Below are positions 32,890 to 43,574 of a stretch of DNA of 64,000 bases, in pieces (within the stretch, counting starts at the first letter, position 1; each line of letters starts with the position of its first letter). The notes beneath the pieces were generated by a model. It was not told where the DNA came from. It did no database searches and saw only the letters and a list, made by a program, of their open reading frames with translations. A program made the position numbers and the translations under genes. This stretch comes from Candidatus Absconditabacterales bacterium (GTDB taxonomy: Bacteria; Patescibacteriota; Gracilibacteria; Absconditabacterales; Absconditicoccaceae), in contig JANWWO010000002.1 in assembly GCA_025057375.1 (NCBI GenBank), forward strand, positions 62,001 to 126,000. The letters are read 5' to 3'.

Positions 32890-33384
32890 TCAACGTCGTT
32901 CTCGCATAAAGATAGCTGCTGCTTGTCAGACATTGAGACTTGCTTTGATGCCCTGCATAGGGATATGAACGACGAGATCCATGGCTGCCAGCGTTGACTG
33001 TTCGACGCCCGTCACTTCATTTCCAACCCAGACTGCCAGTCAGTTATATTTTTTTTTATCATACAAAAAAATGCTATCCTGAGATACAAAGCAATCATGA
33101 GATAAGGGACGGCTGGTTTGCGTAATTTCTGCTGCGACACAGAGCAGATGCTTGTCACGAGCTCGCTGGATTGCTGGTTGAGTATCCCATACCATGTCCC
33201 CAAAATCAATAAGAGGGATACTATTTTCTGCTCATAGTGCTGATTTGTGTACTTTGGGTTGCGTGTGGGGGGATGGTGTATAGCCAGAAATGACAACTCC
33301 TCGACCCAAAGCATCAGCAGTACGAATAATATTACCTACATTATAGGCACTACGGATATTTTCGCAAATAATTCGACGAGACAT
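32884..33384 (-). CDS. SpoU/TrmH-family RNA 2'-O-methyltransferase
   Basis: A 166-residue single-domain SPOUT protein without the extra N-terminal RNA-binding domain. Motif 1 is NVGNIIRTADALG, motif 2 is VWVGNEVTGV and motif 3 is IPMQGIKASLNVGQAAAIF. These form the trefoil knot binding S-adenosylmethionine. Members methylate ribose in tRNA or rRNA; the length fits TrmL- or TrmH-like enzymes. The specific target is undetermined. Confidence 0.9.
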
Positions 33385-33437
33385 GATAGTATGAGCAATA
33401 AAATACCATTGCTGTATGAGATATCTGTATTTCTCGA

Positions 33438-34250
33438 TTAGGAAAGATAATGGATGGTTGGTTTGGTAGTGTCACGATGACATCAGGTAACAAATTTCCA
33501 GTGCGGATGGGAAAGAATGCTGTCGTTGCCTAAGATAGCAAGGGTATAGGTGTTTGGGAAGGATTGAGGATGAGAGAATGAAGAGATGATGTTAGTGGCA
33601 ATCGTTATTGGATGAAGACGGTACTGCTTAGATTGGAAAATAGTACGAAATGATCTATGGAAAGAAAAAAATCACCACTGACATGGGATGATGGTATCGA
33701 CTCCCGCATCTTTTAGAGGACGCACATCGTGTTTAATCTGCTTGGTGAGCATCATATCTCTCGTGGGTAGATAACGTAAGAGAGGACATCGATGAGGGAC
33801 GGAGATGGATCGATGCTGTCGTGGATGCGCAAAGCGCTTAGTCTGTTTTTGTTGATCAGTCATAGGGTGAGACAGGAAAGTATTTTGTATGGTATATCTA
33901 GTCCAGAGTTGACTATCTATCGTACTCATTATTCGTCCTATTTTCCCTACCAGAGAATACGTCAATGCATAACGAGTATAGCTATGAAAGAGAGGCATAA
34001 TCGATGCTGCAGTTGATGGATCATATGATTGCCAGATGAGTTCTCGCAGGGGAGGTAGGATGAGATGGGTACATCCCTGATTGATAAGCCATGTGCAATG
34101 CTGATGGAGACGTTGGCCTATAGCATCATAATGATATTCGTCATGGTTACTCATCGTCATATCAAGTAAGGTGATAAGTTGTTTATTGCCATAGCGAAGT
34201 GGAGGAAGGAGTGAAAGCGAATTAATCCCAAGGCTAATAAGTCAGATCAT
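33438..34250 (-). CDS. Glutamate racemase (MurI)-like protein lacking one catalytic Cys
   Basis: A 270-residue protein. The N-terminus IGLISLGINSLSLLPPLRY follows the MurI pattern IGVFDSGVGGLSVLPELR. CTWLINQGCTHLILPP occupies the place of the segment ending in CNTA, but the catalytic Cys is replaced by Pro. The second site, DAGVDTIIPCQW, retains a Cys where MurI has GCTHY. Racemase activity is therefore doubtful. It directly follows the sugar-phosphate transferase gene. No TAA or TAG lies between the two frames, but they are different frames, so there is no fusion. Confidence 0.6.
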
Positions 34251-34330
34251 ACAAAAGAATGATGATAAAGGATCTCAACGTAATGAGACATGGTGATAGA
34301 TGTAAAGACGTTTATTGGATGATTTGAGAA

Positions 34331-35680
34331 TTATTTTCCAATCAAAACGCCCATCGTCTTCATCAAGATAACGATATCAAGCCACAGGGATCGATTGGTA
34401 ATATACCAAATATCATATCTTGCTTCGATAGCAAAATCTTGTGTATCTCTACCATGAATTTGAGCATATCAGGTAATACCAGGCTTGACCGTAAAAAGTT
34501 TTTTTTGCCATTCTTCGTAGCGTGCAACTTCATGAGGCATATGGGGACGTGGTCAAATGAGAGACATATCACCACGGAGTACGCATCGTAGACTAGGAAG
34601 CTCATCTATTGATAATTTTCTTATCCATTTGCCAATCGGTGTCACTCTTGGATCATCCGCGATTTTTTGGAGAATTCATGGTCTGACATTTTTGGCTGAG
34701 TTAATAAGTGATTGTCGCTTTTGCCATGCAGCGCTTCCACCATATGCGTCACCGACACAGTCATCGTAATACATACTTCTAAACTTCACAAACTGAAAAG
34801 GTTTTCATCAGAGTCATATTCTTGTTTGTCGATAGAGGATTGGTCAGGGAGAGGTGCACTTGATTATGATAGCAACAATGAGGAGGAGAGGGCTGAGGAG
34901 GAGGAGTCATAGCAAGGCTCACACAATATCAATGATTCTTTTCATAATCAAACTCCAGCCTTCAATTTTTGTTAGTTGGTATTTTTGGACAGGGAGTCAG
35001 AGAAAATATGAGGGAATGACACGACAGTCAGATAAGAATACTGTTGATGGGATATGATAAAAGCTCATCATTGTTCATCTGCCACGATTGAGTCGTTGTT
35101 CAATCGTTGCGGGAGGGAGATCTCAGAGAAAAATAAGGGATTGACAGGTTGGAGGGATATCATCGTAGTGAGTAACAAACTGTGTATGAGACGGGAGGAG
35201 TGGACGCACATCATCAAGGGAGATATTATCTCCTGTTAGGACTGCAAAGGATAATGATTGAGGGTTTCGTTTACGAATAAAGAGGAGATATAGACGATCA
35301 ATACTAGGAAGAATGATGAGTGTCAAAAAGATTACAACAAGTAGAATAAACCTTGATATTCCATTCCAGAGCCATCATTGACCAAAAAATGCAAGACAGG
35401 TGAGTGAGATAGATCGCAAGGTCCATACTTTACTAAAGATGTGCGCATCATGATCATATGTGTATGGTGATAATTGGTAGAAACCATACATCATCCCTAA
35501 ACTTATAAATCATCCAATCCCTAAGCAAGCAAAAATAACAAGCTCATCAAAATAAACTCCTGTACCTAAAAAAAACCTCTGTCGTCGTCATGATGTAAAC
35601 CTCAAATAACTGACAACAGCAAAAATAAGAATTAACACAATGCTATGAATGATGAGACGAAGAAGAGGACGATGGATCAT
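34331..35680 (-). CDS. Polyprenyl glycosylphosphotransferase (WbaP/WcaJ-type)
   Basis: A 449-residue membrane protein. The N-terminal half has four or five transmembrane segments. A membrane-reentrant segment [16 protein letters not shown] precedes the catalytic domain: [55 protein letters not shown] and [16 protein letters not shown]. These are hallmark motifs of enzymes that load the first sugar-phosphate onto undecaprenyl phosphate for exopolysaccharide or glycan synthesis. The start lies just after a T-rich leader. Stop is TAA. Confidence 0.92.
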
Positions 35681-35842
35681 GAGCAGGAAGAAATAAATGA
35701 TGATGGATGATATATTTTTTTGTATAATGAGAATGGTCCTTGCCTGAAGGATGATATGTATAAATGAGAGAGTTGAGAGTATGGATATGTCTTGTGTATG
35801 ATAGAATGAGAAGTAAGAGATGGCAACGAGTATATTGCCACT

Positions 35843-35870
35843 ATGCTAATGATTTTTTTTGTTGTTGCAA
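35843..35870 (-). promoter_or_regulatory. Promoter, TTGCAA-N16-TAGCAT
   Basis: TTGCAA (35865-35870), preceded by TCTC, and TAGCAT (35843-35848) lie 16 nt apart on the minus strand, about 160 nt before the sugar-phosphate transferase start. Confidence 0.6.
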
Positions 35871-35872
35871 GA

Positions 35873-35898
35873 GAAAAGCCCCACAGATCAGTGGGGAC
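35873..35898 (-). terminator. Rho-independent terminator of rpsA
   Basis: CCCCAC and GTGGGG form the stem around AGATCA, and the T run (AAAA on plus) follows on the minus strand. It abuts the -35 box of the next promoter. Confidence 0.8.
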
Positions 35899-35924
35899 TT
35901 CACTATGATTAAGAAGTATGGTAT

Positions 35925-37097
35925 TTATTCGTTTGCTACTTCAGGAATTACGTGTGTTTCTTGTTGGTCAGATGTTTGTTTGGGTATAAATGGTTTCCTT
36001 GCAGTTTTTTTTTGTTTTCTTGCTTCTGATTCTTCTGGTGTTTCGTACAACGCTCTCATCGAGAGTCCAATTCTTCTATTTTTGATATCTAAGAGAATAA
36101 TTTTTGCTTTGACAATTTGTCAGATTTTTACTGCTTGCGATGGATTATCGATTCCTTTATCAGAGATTTCCCCTAAATGGATTAATCCGTTAATGTCATC
36201 AAAGATTCTCATAAAGACTCAGTAAGGAACATATCTGACGATTTCTCATTCGATAATGTCACCCATTTTGAATGTTTTTGCGATCACTACCCAGGGATCT
36301 TCTTTGAGTTTTTTTGCAGAGAGGGAGATTTTTCCTCCTTCAAGGCCGATGACTTTGACTCTCATGGGGTCACCGATTTTGCCAAGTTCATCAATATTAT
36401 TGACGTGTCCGTAGGTGAGTTCAGAAATATGAACCAATCACTCAACACATCCACCAATTGTTACAAAGAATCAATATGATGAGATGCCACTGATGATACC
36501 ATCATAAACATTATCAACAGCAATTGTTTGCATGATTTTTTCTGTTTCAGGTCTCAATGCTTCTCTTTCAGAAAGGATCACTCTTCTTTCATCTTCATCA
36601 ATTGACACAATCTTGACTTTGAACTCCTTTCCAAGGAGATCGAGAAGTTTTTGGAAGATCATTTCTTGGTCTCCATCTTCCACTCTTGGATAATGAATGG
36701 GTGCAAGTTGTGAGAGGGGAATAAATCATTTGATACCATGCATATCCACCATGAGTCATCCAAGATTTGCTTCAGTAGGGATTACAGTCATCAGTTCTTC
36801 TGATTCTGCTTTTGCAATCAATCAGTTCCAAATATCCACTTGGAGAAGCTTGGTGACAGAGATGATAAAATATCCTTGTGAATGTTTGATATCGGTAGAG
36901 ATGAGTTCTGCTTCGATTTCAGATCCTGGTAGAAGTTCAACACCGTTTTTTTGAAGATCTTTTACCTCTTTGTTGAGAATGATAGCAGTAAATACTCCTC
37001 ATGCACAATCAACAAATGCTCAAATGGATGTATGTTTGCGAACGATACCAGTTATTTTTTGTCACTCACGAATGAGAGGGAGTGCAGTTTGTGTCAT
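35925..37097 (-). CDS. rpsA: 30S ribosomal protein S1 (four S1 domains)
   Basis: A 390-residue protein made of four S1 (OB-fold) repeats: GQKITGIVRKHTSIGAFVD, a second with GGLMVDMHGIKGFIPLSQL, a third with DNVYDGIISGISSY and VGGCVEGLVHISEL, and a fourth with GDIIEGEIVRYVPYGVFM. It is shorter than the six-domain Escherichia coli protein, as in many small genomes. S1 captures mRNAs with pyrimidine-rich leaders, which fits the T-rich leaders seen upstream of nearly every gene here. It has its own T-rich leader and a strong terminator. Confidence 0.9.
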
Positions 37098-37247
37098 AAA
37101 ATAAAATGTTAAGAAATAAAAAAAAAACTATGAAAAATAAAAAAAAGTATGAAAATGTGTGTAGGAGATGACGTGTATATGGTGACAAAATCATATGTAT
37201 ATTGCTCGTCTATGCGCACGACATCACATAAACATTATCATTATTGT

Positions 37248-37565
37248 TTAGACTTTGAGTCCTGTTTCAGCACTGACAATCAGGTATCTCTCAAGGTTAT
37301 TGTTTTTGAGATATTTGAGATGATTTCTTCTCAATGCGACAAGTCTCAACAATCTTCTTTGAGCATCGTAATCTTTTTTATTGCTTGCAAGATGAGTTTG
37401 GAGAGCATTAATTTTTTCTCCAATAATCATAATCTGAAATTCGGGAGATCCTGTGTCTTTTTCGTGTCTTTGGTACCATGAGGATGATGATACTTCTTTT
37501 TTTGCTGCTGGTTTTTTTGCAGTTTTTGGAGCTTTGACGTCTCCTGTTTCTGATGTTTTTGCCAT
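37248..37565 (-). CDS. rpsO: 30S ribosomal protein S15
   Basis: A 105-residue protein. A Lys/Ala/Ser N-terminal extension (about 30 residues) precedes the S15 core: KDTGSPEFQIMIIGEKINALQTHLASNKKDYDAQRRLLRLVALRRNHLKYLKN. This core binds the central domain of 16S rRNA. The start at MAKTSETG follows a double T-rich leader. It lies upstream of rpsA on the same strand and probably heads that transcript. Confidence 0.95.
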   Translation of the reverse strand: MAKTSETGDVKAPKTAKKPAAKKEVSSSSWYQRHEKDTGSPEFQIMIIGEKINALQTHLASNKKDYDAQRRLLRLVALRRNHLKYLKNNNLERYLIVSAETGLKV

Positions 37566-37758
37566 AAAAAATAGAAAGAAAATAAAAAGGGGGTAAATAT
37601 ACCACATTGCCACGAGATACGAAGTGTGGCACACCTCGTATGTGATGGAGAGCGAAAGGAGATCGAGAGACATTATCATCAACCATAGCTATCTCGTAGC
37701 GTTACGAACATGACATACTGACTCATAAACGAGACATATGCGGTCAGTCATTGTTTTT

Positions 37759-37830
37759 TGTCTCCGGTAGGAATCGAACCTACATCTAAGGCTTAGGAGT
37801 CCTTTGTTCTATCCATTGAACTACGGAAAC
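37759..37830 (-). tRNA. tRNA-Arg, anticodon CCT
   Basis: A 72-nt cloverleaf: acceptor GTTTCCG/CGGAGAC, D arm GTTC/GAAC, anticodon loop CTCCTAA giving CCT, T arm GTAGG-TTCGATT-CCTAC. The CCA end is not encoded. It reads AGG codons. The 31-39 pair in the anticodon stem is a mismatch. Confidence 0.93.
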
Positions 37831-37955
37831 AGACCAAAACAACGACTACATTATATAGTCACTTTCTCTTAAAAAGCAAGGACAAATTTGTATTTTCTTT
37901 TGACATTTATACATTGACTGTTTTTCATTATTCCTTTTGTTGTCTGTATTTTCTC

Positions 37956-37983
37956 TTGCATTTTTGCTTTGGATACATAAGGT
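37956..37983 (+). promoter_or_regulatory. Promoter, TTGCAT-N16-TAAGGT
   Basis: TCTC-TTGCAT (37956-37961) and TAAGGT (37978-37983) lie 16 nt apart. The -35 is strong and the -10 weak. It precedes the TMEM43-family gene. Confidence 0.5.
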
Positions 37984-38029
37984 AGTGTTGACGGTCAGAG
38001 ATGGTTCATGTGTTTATTTTTTTTGTGTT

Positions 38030-39244
38030 ATGGTGTATACAGAAACAAAAACCATTGCCTGGTTTGATAGGATAAAGGCGAGTATTAAACAAATTTGATG
38101 ATGATTTTTTCTTATTGGGGCATCATTGGTTGCCCTTCGATGGAATGAAGCAAACTATATCCAAACAAAAGAATCTCTTGAAGAGCTCGGTAGCAATATT
38201 GTTGCTGTATCTGCTGATGCTGTGGATGTTGCAAACAATGGGTTGCCTATTCATATCCAAGGTTCTGTCCAAACGACAGAAATCATAGGAGATGAGCAAT
38301 TTTTTCTTATGGCGCCCACAGGTGCATTGCGTGTGATGAGAACAGTTGAGATGTACCAACGAGTAGAAACCACAAAAACAGAAACTACAGATAATGCTGG
38401 TGGATCACAGACAGAAAAGATGACCTATGAGTATACCAAAGAATGGAGGAGTGATGTGATTGATTCGTCTTCTTTCAAACAACCTCAAACACCATCAAAT
38501 CCATGATCAATGCCGTATGCTGCTTTTGAGAAAACAGTTTCGTCTGCGACGGTAGGAGCATTTGTTCTTTCTCCTGACCAAATCCAGCAAGTGCCGTGAT
38601 GAGTAAAACTTATGCCAACTGATGATGTGTTGGTTGCTCTTGACTTTGTAACCCAAAATCGTGCGATTGTTCGTGATGGCTACCTGATGATTGGACAAAC
38701 AAGCAAGCCATGATTGACACCGACTATTTGAGATATCCGTATTTCGTGGGAATATGTCCCTGCTACTGATGTTTCTATTATTGCTCAGCAGAATAACGAT
38801 AGACTCCAAGAGTTCCAAACCAATCATGGTAAGTCGTTTTTTCTTTTGCACGAAGGACGCAAATCTGCTGACGTCATGATTGCTGACGAACAAAGTAGTA
38901 ATACCATGATTGCGTGGCTAATCAGAATTGTGGGAATTGTGTTTTGTATCATCTGATTCAACATGATCTTTTCTATCCTTCCTACCATTGCCTCTATCCT
39001 TCCTCTTTTTGGACGAATTGTCGGTGCAGGGATAAGTCTTGTTGCCTGAGTCTTATGATTCTCACTTTCATTTATCATGATTGCGATTGCGTGGGTGAGA
39101 TTTAGGCCACTGATCGGGATTGGATTATTGATTGTGTGAGTGTGAGCTGGTGCCTGGTTGTGGTGGCACAAAAAAAATGCCCCAGGCATCACCAAGGACG
39201 AAGAACCTAAACAAGCAGATGAAGAAGTTGTGGAGACCAAATAA
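38030..39244 (+). CDS. TMEM43 (LUMA)-family membrane protein
   Basis: A 404-residue protein following the TMEM43 pattern closely: AWFDRIKASIKQIGGGFFLIGASLVALRWNEANY at the N-terminus (transmembrane helix then WNE), SLEELGSNIVAVSADAVD, VMRTVEMYQRVE, TYEYTKEWRSDVIDSSSFKQP and a C-terminal cluster of three or four membrane helices. TMEM43 relatives occur in eukaryotic nuclear envelope and in scattered bacteria; the bacterial function is unknown. Several Gly residues are TGA. It is a stand-alone gene with its own terminator. Confidence 0.93.
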
Positions 39245-39268
39245 TCTGTGTTTCCCTAAAAAAAAGAG

Positions 39269-39306
39269 ACCACTGACGCGATGTGATGATGTCAGTGGTT
39301 ATTTTA
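39269..39306 (+). terminator. Rho-independent terminator
   Basis: ACCACTGAC and GTCAGTGGT form a perfect 9-bp stem with a 13-nt loop, followed by TATTTTAGCTTTTTT. It ends the TMEM43 gene; the convergent minus-strand gene stops at the same place. Confidence 0.8.
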
Positions 39307-40905
39307 GCTTTTTTGTTTTTTTCGTGCTAGTGTTTTCCCATCTCAGCTTGGTACGAGTGCGATGAGAGTGTTTTCGTCTGTACGAATTTGTCCATACTGT
39401 GCTAAATCATCAGGTGATGGGTTTCGTTCCTGTCAATGTCATCATGATTGGACGATGGTTTTATATTGCAAATTTTGTCCTTGTAGGATGTCTCCATTGG
39501 GGGCCATGAGAAGTGTTGTAGTGAGTTCTGCGTCTTTGTTATTGATGGTTTGATTGCTTGCAATGTGTCTTAGTGTGACTGTGATGGGTGTGTAGTTTTT
39601 CCCATCTATGGAGATTTGTTTGTAGATTGTTGGTGTTTTGCTTATGTCAATCCCAATTCATAGGCTTGATACACCACGAAGGGTTGGATCAGTTCGGTAT
39701 GACTTATTTTTTCCAACTTCTCTTACTCAATCTCATTTGGTTCGTGTATCATCTGGAATAATCATTGTTTGTTTCAGGGAGGGAGATCTGTTAATATCAT
39801 CAATTTTTTCCAATGGATTGTTATGATTTTCTATTTCTTGTTCCGTTCTTCGCTTGATTCAAGCAATATTATCATATTTTAGTCGAGCGTATCATCATTG
39901 TCATTGAAATTGTGAAAGTGTGGTTTTTGTGTTGGGAAAATTGGAAGTATTAGATAGATGATAGTTTTCTTGATAATATGATACAAATTTTTCTCCTGTC
40001 CACACAAATTCTTTATTTCCAATTTTGACATATTGGCTCGGAATGGACCCGAATTTTGCACTATTGTCATCAAGTTTAAGAGAAATGGTGTATGAAGAAT
40101 TGTTTTGGCTTGGGTCGGTGATGAGAATGCGAACGATCTTGTTTTTTTCATCAAAAATAGTTTTGGACATATCTGATGGTTTGATGTAGGGGAGTCATCA
40201 TCATCGTGTTGGTCCACGCATTGCATTGAGTCATTGTTTTATCTTTTCGTCAAATGATAGTTCGTTTTTGACCTCTTCTGTGACGTTTGTCTCAGTTGTT
40301 TGATTTACTTCTTTCTTTGCTGGTTGTGCTGGCAATGTTCCTTCCAATCGTTGAAGAATTGTTTTGTGTGGCTCGTTAGATCATCGCAATGTAAGATTTT
40401 GTTTGACGGCTGGTGTGGAGAAGTGTTTTTTGAGACGGTCAGAAAGTCATGATCATCACAAAATATCAAGATTGGCGAGGCTCTCTATTCCAATACTTTT
40501 GATGAGGTAGATAAAATCTGTTATTGATGGATTGGCGTATGTAAGAAAATCCTTGATGCACTCTTGTTTGAATGCGTTCGTTTGCATATAGGTATCAATT
40601 TTGGTAAGCAGCAGATTTGGTGTTTTGGGATTTTTGGTATCTGCCCAAATCTTGACGATTTCTGCTGGTATTCATCCTCGTGGATTTCATGGTGTTGCTT
40701 TTCTTTTTTGCTGTGCAAGGGTTTTGATGAAGTCTGGGTATGATCAATCTTCTCCCAATAGATCATTTTTGAGTTCTTTGAGTTTTGTAATAATTTGTTG
40801 TTTTTCTGCATCGATTCTTTCGCTCATGTCTTTGAGATTTTTTGTGTCTTGATCTTCTTTCCCATCAAATAATGTGTGGGCGTTATCGTTGGTCAGTTCT
40901 TGCAT
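39304..40905 (-). CDS. Hypothetical 533-residue protein
   Basis: The frame is free of TAA and TAG throughout. The N-terminal 250 residues are helical (DTKNLKDMSERIDAEKQQIITKLKELK), with Pro/Asn-rich turns. The C-terminal part has beta stretches such as KNKIVRILITDPSQNNSSYTISL and KIGNKEFVWTGEKFV. No signal peptide or membrane segment is visible. The start is the ATG right after an in-frame TAA. The first 145 bp are duplicated upstream at 41087-41232. No family was recognised. Confidence 0.78.
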
Positions 40906-40917
40906 TTATATCTTCTC

Positions 40918-40945
40918 TTGTAAAAGAATAAAAAGCTGGTATACT
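40918..40945 (+). promoter_or_regulatory. Promoter, TTGTAA-N16-TATACT (copy 1)
   Basis: TTGTAA (40918-40923), preceded by TCTC, and TATACT (40940-40945) are 16 nt apart on the plus strand. It faces the minus-strand promoter at 40956-40984. An identical copy lies at 41243-41270. Confidence 0.65.
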
Positions 40946-40955
40946 GCATGCTACT

Positions 40956-40984
40956 AGTATAGTTAATGTTATTTTATTTTGCAA
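40956..40984 (-). promoter_or_regulatory. Promoter, TTGCAA-N17-TATACT
   Basis: TTGCAA (40979-40984) and TATACT (40956-40961) are 17 nt apart on the minus strand. It drives the 533-residue protein gene and overlaps the divergent plus-strand promoter region. Confidence 0.6.
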
Positions 40985-41086
40985 ATTTTTGATGGATATT
41001 ATTCTATTTTGCAAATTTTTGATCGATGCGTCGTGATCCACGATGATTTTACCGTGTGATGGGCTACCCGTTGCCTTCTAGTGATC

Positions 41087-41232
41087 CTTATCTTTGAGTT
41101 TTTTGAGTTCTGTAATAATTTGTTGTTTTTCTGCATCGATTCTTTCGCTCATGTCTTTGAGATTTTTTGTGTCTTGATCTTCTTTCCCATCAAATAATGT
41201 GTGGGCGTTATCGTTGGTCAGTTCTTGCATCC
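41087..41232 (-). pseudogene. Duplicated 5' fragment of the 533-residue protein gene
   Basis: About 145 bp identical apart from a few substitutions to the start of the gene at 39304-40905, including MQELTNDNAHTLFDG. It is truncated by the joint of the tandem duplication and has no C-terminal part. Confidence 0.8.
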
Positions 41233-41242
41233 ACATCTTCTC

Positions 41243-41270
41243 TTGTAAAAGAATAAAAAGTCGGTATACT
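41243..41270 (+). promoter_or_regulatory. Promoter, TTGTAA-N16-TATACT (copy 2)
   Basis: The second copy of the duplicated promoter lies about 110 nt upstream of the nucleotidyltransferase-like gene and is the one that can drive it. Confidence 0.65.
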
Positions 41271-41353
41271 GCATACTACTAGTATAGTTAATGTTATTTT
41301 ATTTTGCAAATTTTTGATCGATGCGTCGTGATCCACGATGATTTTACCGTGTG

Positions 41354-42145
41354 ATGGGCTACCCGTTGCCTTCTAGTGATCCTCATCGTTTCGCTCGATG
41401 TGGTGATCAAGCAGAGCCTCAACCATCAGATTATCCATCCATCAATAAGGATGTGATGGCTACTCATTGTGCTCGTATCGAAAAGCTCAAACTCTATTGT
41501 GCATCAACGCCTTTTCTCCGTGCGGTGTATGTATGCAATTCATTGTCGTTTGAAGCTGGGAAAGAGACGAGTGATATTGATGTTGTCTGTGTTGTGGATC
41601 CGTGATACTTATGGGTCGCGAGAGCATGGTTGACGATAATACTATTGGTTACAGGGCAAAAAAGGATGTTTGGATGATCAAGTGCAGGTAAGGTCTGTTT
41701 GAGTTTTTGGCTTGATAGTTCTTCGCTTAACTTGTTTCCGCTCTCTCTTTCTCCCTTGGATTATTATTTGATCTACTGGATTGCTCATTGTGTCCCGATC
41801 TATCTGCGTGATGGTGAGCAGGATGTCTGATTGCTGAGACGTGCAAATAGTTGGATTGATCGTTGGCTTCCCTGAACGGTATGATATGTTCATACAATCC
41901 CAAACCTTTTGCCTCGTATTGGGTCAGTTCGTTTTTTTGCTTTCCTTCCCAAACTTTTTGGTTCCAAACGATTGGGACCTCTCCGTTGGTTTCTTCGTAT
42001 CTCCCAAATCTTTTTGATGATAGTTAAACGTTGGTTCAGAAAAGAAAAATATACCATTGTGTCTGACACTGTTGTGAGAACCTATCGTGATCAGAGACAG
42101 GTCTATAATACAGCCTTGGGACTGCATTTTCGCAAAGATTTCTAA
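41354..42145 (+). CDS. Nucleotidyltransferase-superfamily protein
   Basis: A 263-residue protein. CNSLSFEAGKETSDIDVVCVVDPG is the NTase core (G-S-x9-S-D-x-D) that binds metal and NTP in this superfamily, although the first motif residue is Asn-Ser. LWVARAWLTIILLVTG and a second hydrophobic stretch near the C-terminus suggest membrane association. A very similar arrangement (NTase core plus hydrophobic helices) occurs in uncharacterised proteins of candidate-phylum bacteria. The start codon context is part of the tandem duplication, which also carries a truncated 12-codon copy of this N-terminus at 41057. Confidence 0.7.
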
Positions 42146-42279
42146 CTAATTGTTATCACAAAGATAGTCTGAACGCTTCCTTTTTGTTCGAAAAATCTTA
42201 CAACCAATCATGCTGTGTTTTGCCGTTCAAAGACAAACACGTATTTCGTTTTGTGTTCGTTTTAATTTATTGAGAGTCA

Positions 42280-43470
42280 ATGCAAGATATAAAAGCAGTG
42301 TTTGATATTGGGAATGGCTACATCAAAGGTGCTGTTTTTGTTCAAGAAGATGATAATGTTTCTGTCCTTGCCAAAGATATTGTCAAAATTGATGGTATGC
42401 GCAAATCAAAAATTCTCGATATTGCAAAATTTGCAAAAAATATAGGTGATGTGATGGAAAAATTTGTTAGAAAAATGGGTGGCGATTTTGTGGATGAGGT
42501 GATCGTGGGTATTTCTCATCCTGAGATGCAAATTGAACGTATTACTGAACACAAAAGAGTGCTCAATCCTACTATCACTAATGCTGATGTCAATCATCTT
42601 AGCAAGCTCATGACAGAGATATCACATTCCGAAAACTACGAAACTGTCAAAATTCTTCCTATCTACCGAATTATTGATGAAACAAGAAAAGAAAAAGATC
42701 CTATCTGATTGCAAGCGAAGAGATTGTGACTGATGGCGGATGTTTTTAGAATTCCGAAAAATTTTTATAATCAAATTCTTGAAACATTCCAAAAACTTCA
42801 TATCAAAGTTGTTGATATCGTCCCCAATATCCTTGCCACAGCAGAAGCAGCTCTTGATTTTGATCAAAAAGATCTTGGATCGCTCGTTATCGATATCGGG
42901 ACCAATCAAACAAGTTATGTTGTCTTTGAAGATGGCTATCCCCTCGAATTTGGATTGTTCCCATATGGATGAGAGGATGTGACCAAAGATATTTCTATTG
43001 GGATGAAAGTCGATATTATTGAAGCAGAGGATCTCAAAGTTTCTCATGCAATAGTAAGCGATGATCCTGATAATCCTGTGTCTCATACAGACGATTCGCC
43101 GGTGGATTCACTTTTTCTTACACAAATCGTCAGTGCGAGGTATGCAGAAATCTTTGAGCTAATCCAACAACGTCTTGTTGCTCTCGATCGTGATGGAAGA
43201 TTGGCGTGATGAGTGTATATCACCTGATGAGCAACTAAGATTCCGTGAATCCTCGATCTAGCCAAAAAAGTCTTTACCCTCGCATGCTTTGAAGCTAAAG
43301 AAAAAAGACTCCATGTTCCAGATCTCTCGAAAAATAAGCAATTTCTAAACTGTTTGTGACTGTATCTCTGGTATACGACATATGGAGCAAGCAGGGGAGG
43401 CGGACTTGGATTTGGCCTTAGTATGGGATGGATGAACAAAATTTGGTGATTTTTTAAGGATTTGTTTTAG
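42280..43470 (+). CDS. ftsA: Cell division protein FtsA
   Basis: A 396-residue actin-fold protein. Phosphate 1 is AVFDIGNGYIKGAVF, phosphate 2 is LVIDIGTNQTSYVVFE, and the adenosine motif is YITGGATKIPG. The 1C domain segment DEVIVGISHPEMQIE lies between. The C-terminal MNKIWGFFKDLF is the amphipathic helix that tethers FtsA to the membrane. FtsA links FtsZ to the membrane at the division site. Two small genes separate it from ftsZ. Stop is TAG. Confidence 0.93.
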
Positions 43471-43574
43471 AAGAAGTGTTTTATTCTGTTGGGCTTTGCT
43501 GCGCATGGTCAAACATGTTATACATTGTGATTTATAATGTAGTGTAATATTTTATATTTTATATTTTTTTTCTA

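Larger units (their letters stand above)
40768..41395. repeat. Tandem duplication, period about 325 bp
   Basis: Sequence from about 40768 reappears from about 41092: 145 bp of coding start, the divergent promoters, the leader, and the first 12 codons of the plus-strand gene. Positions such as TAATTTGTTG at 40791 and 41116, and TCTTCTCTTG at 40911 and 41236, differ by 325. The second unit lacks one copy of an internal 30-bp ATTTTGCAAATTTTTG repeat. Confidence 0.9.

Noticed and set aside
34250-34340. Fusion of the sugar-phosphate transferase with the MurI-like protein
   Set aside because: The MurI frame is open upstream into the transferase, but the transferase motifs (KPGITGYAQIHGR) are in another frame that ends at TAA 34331.
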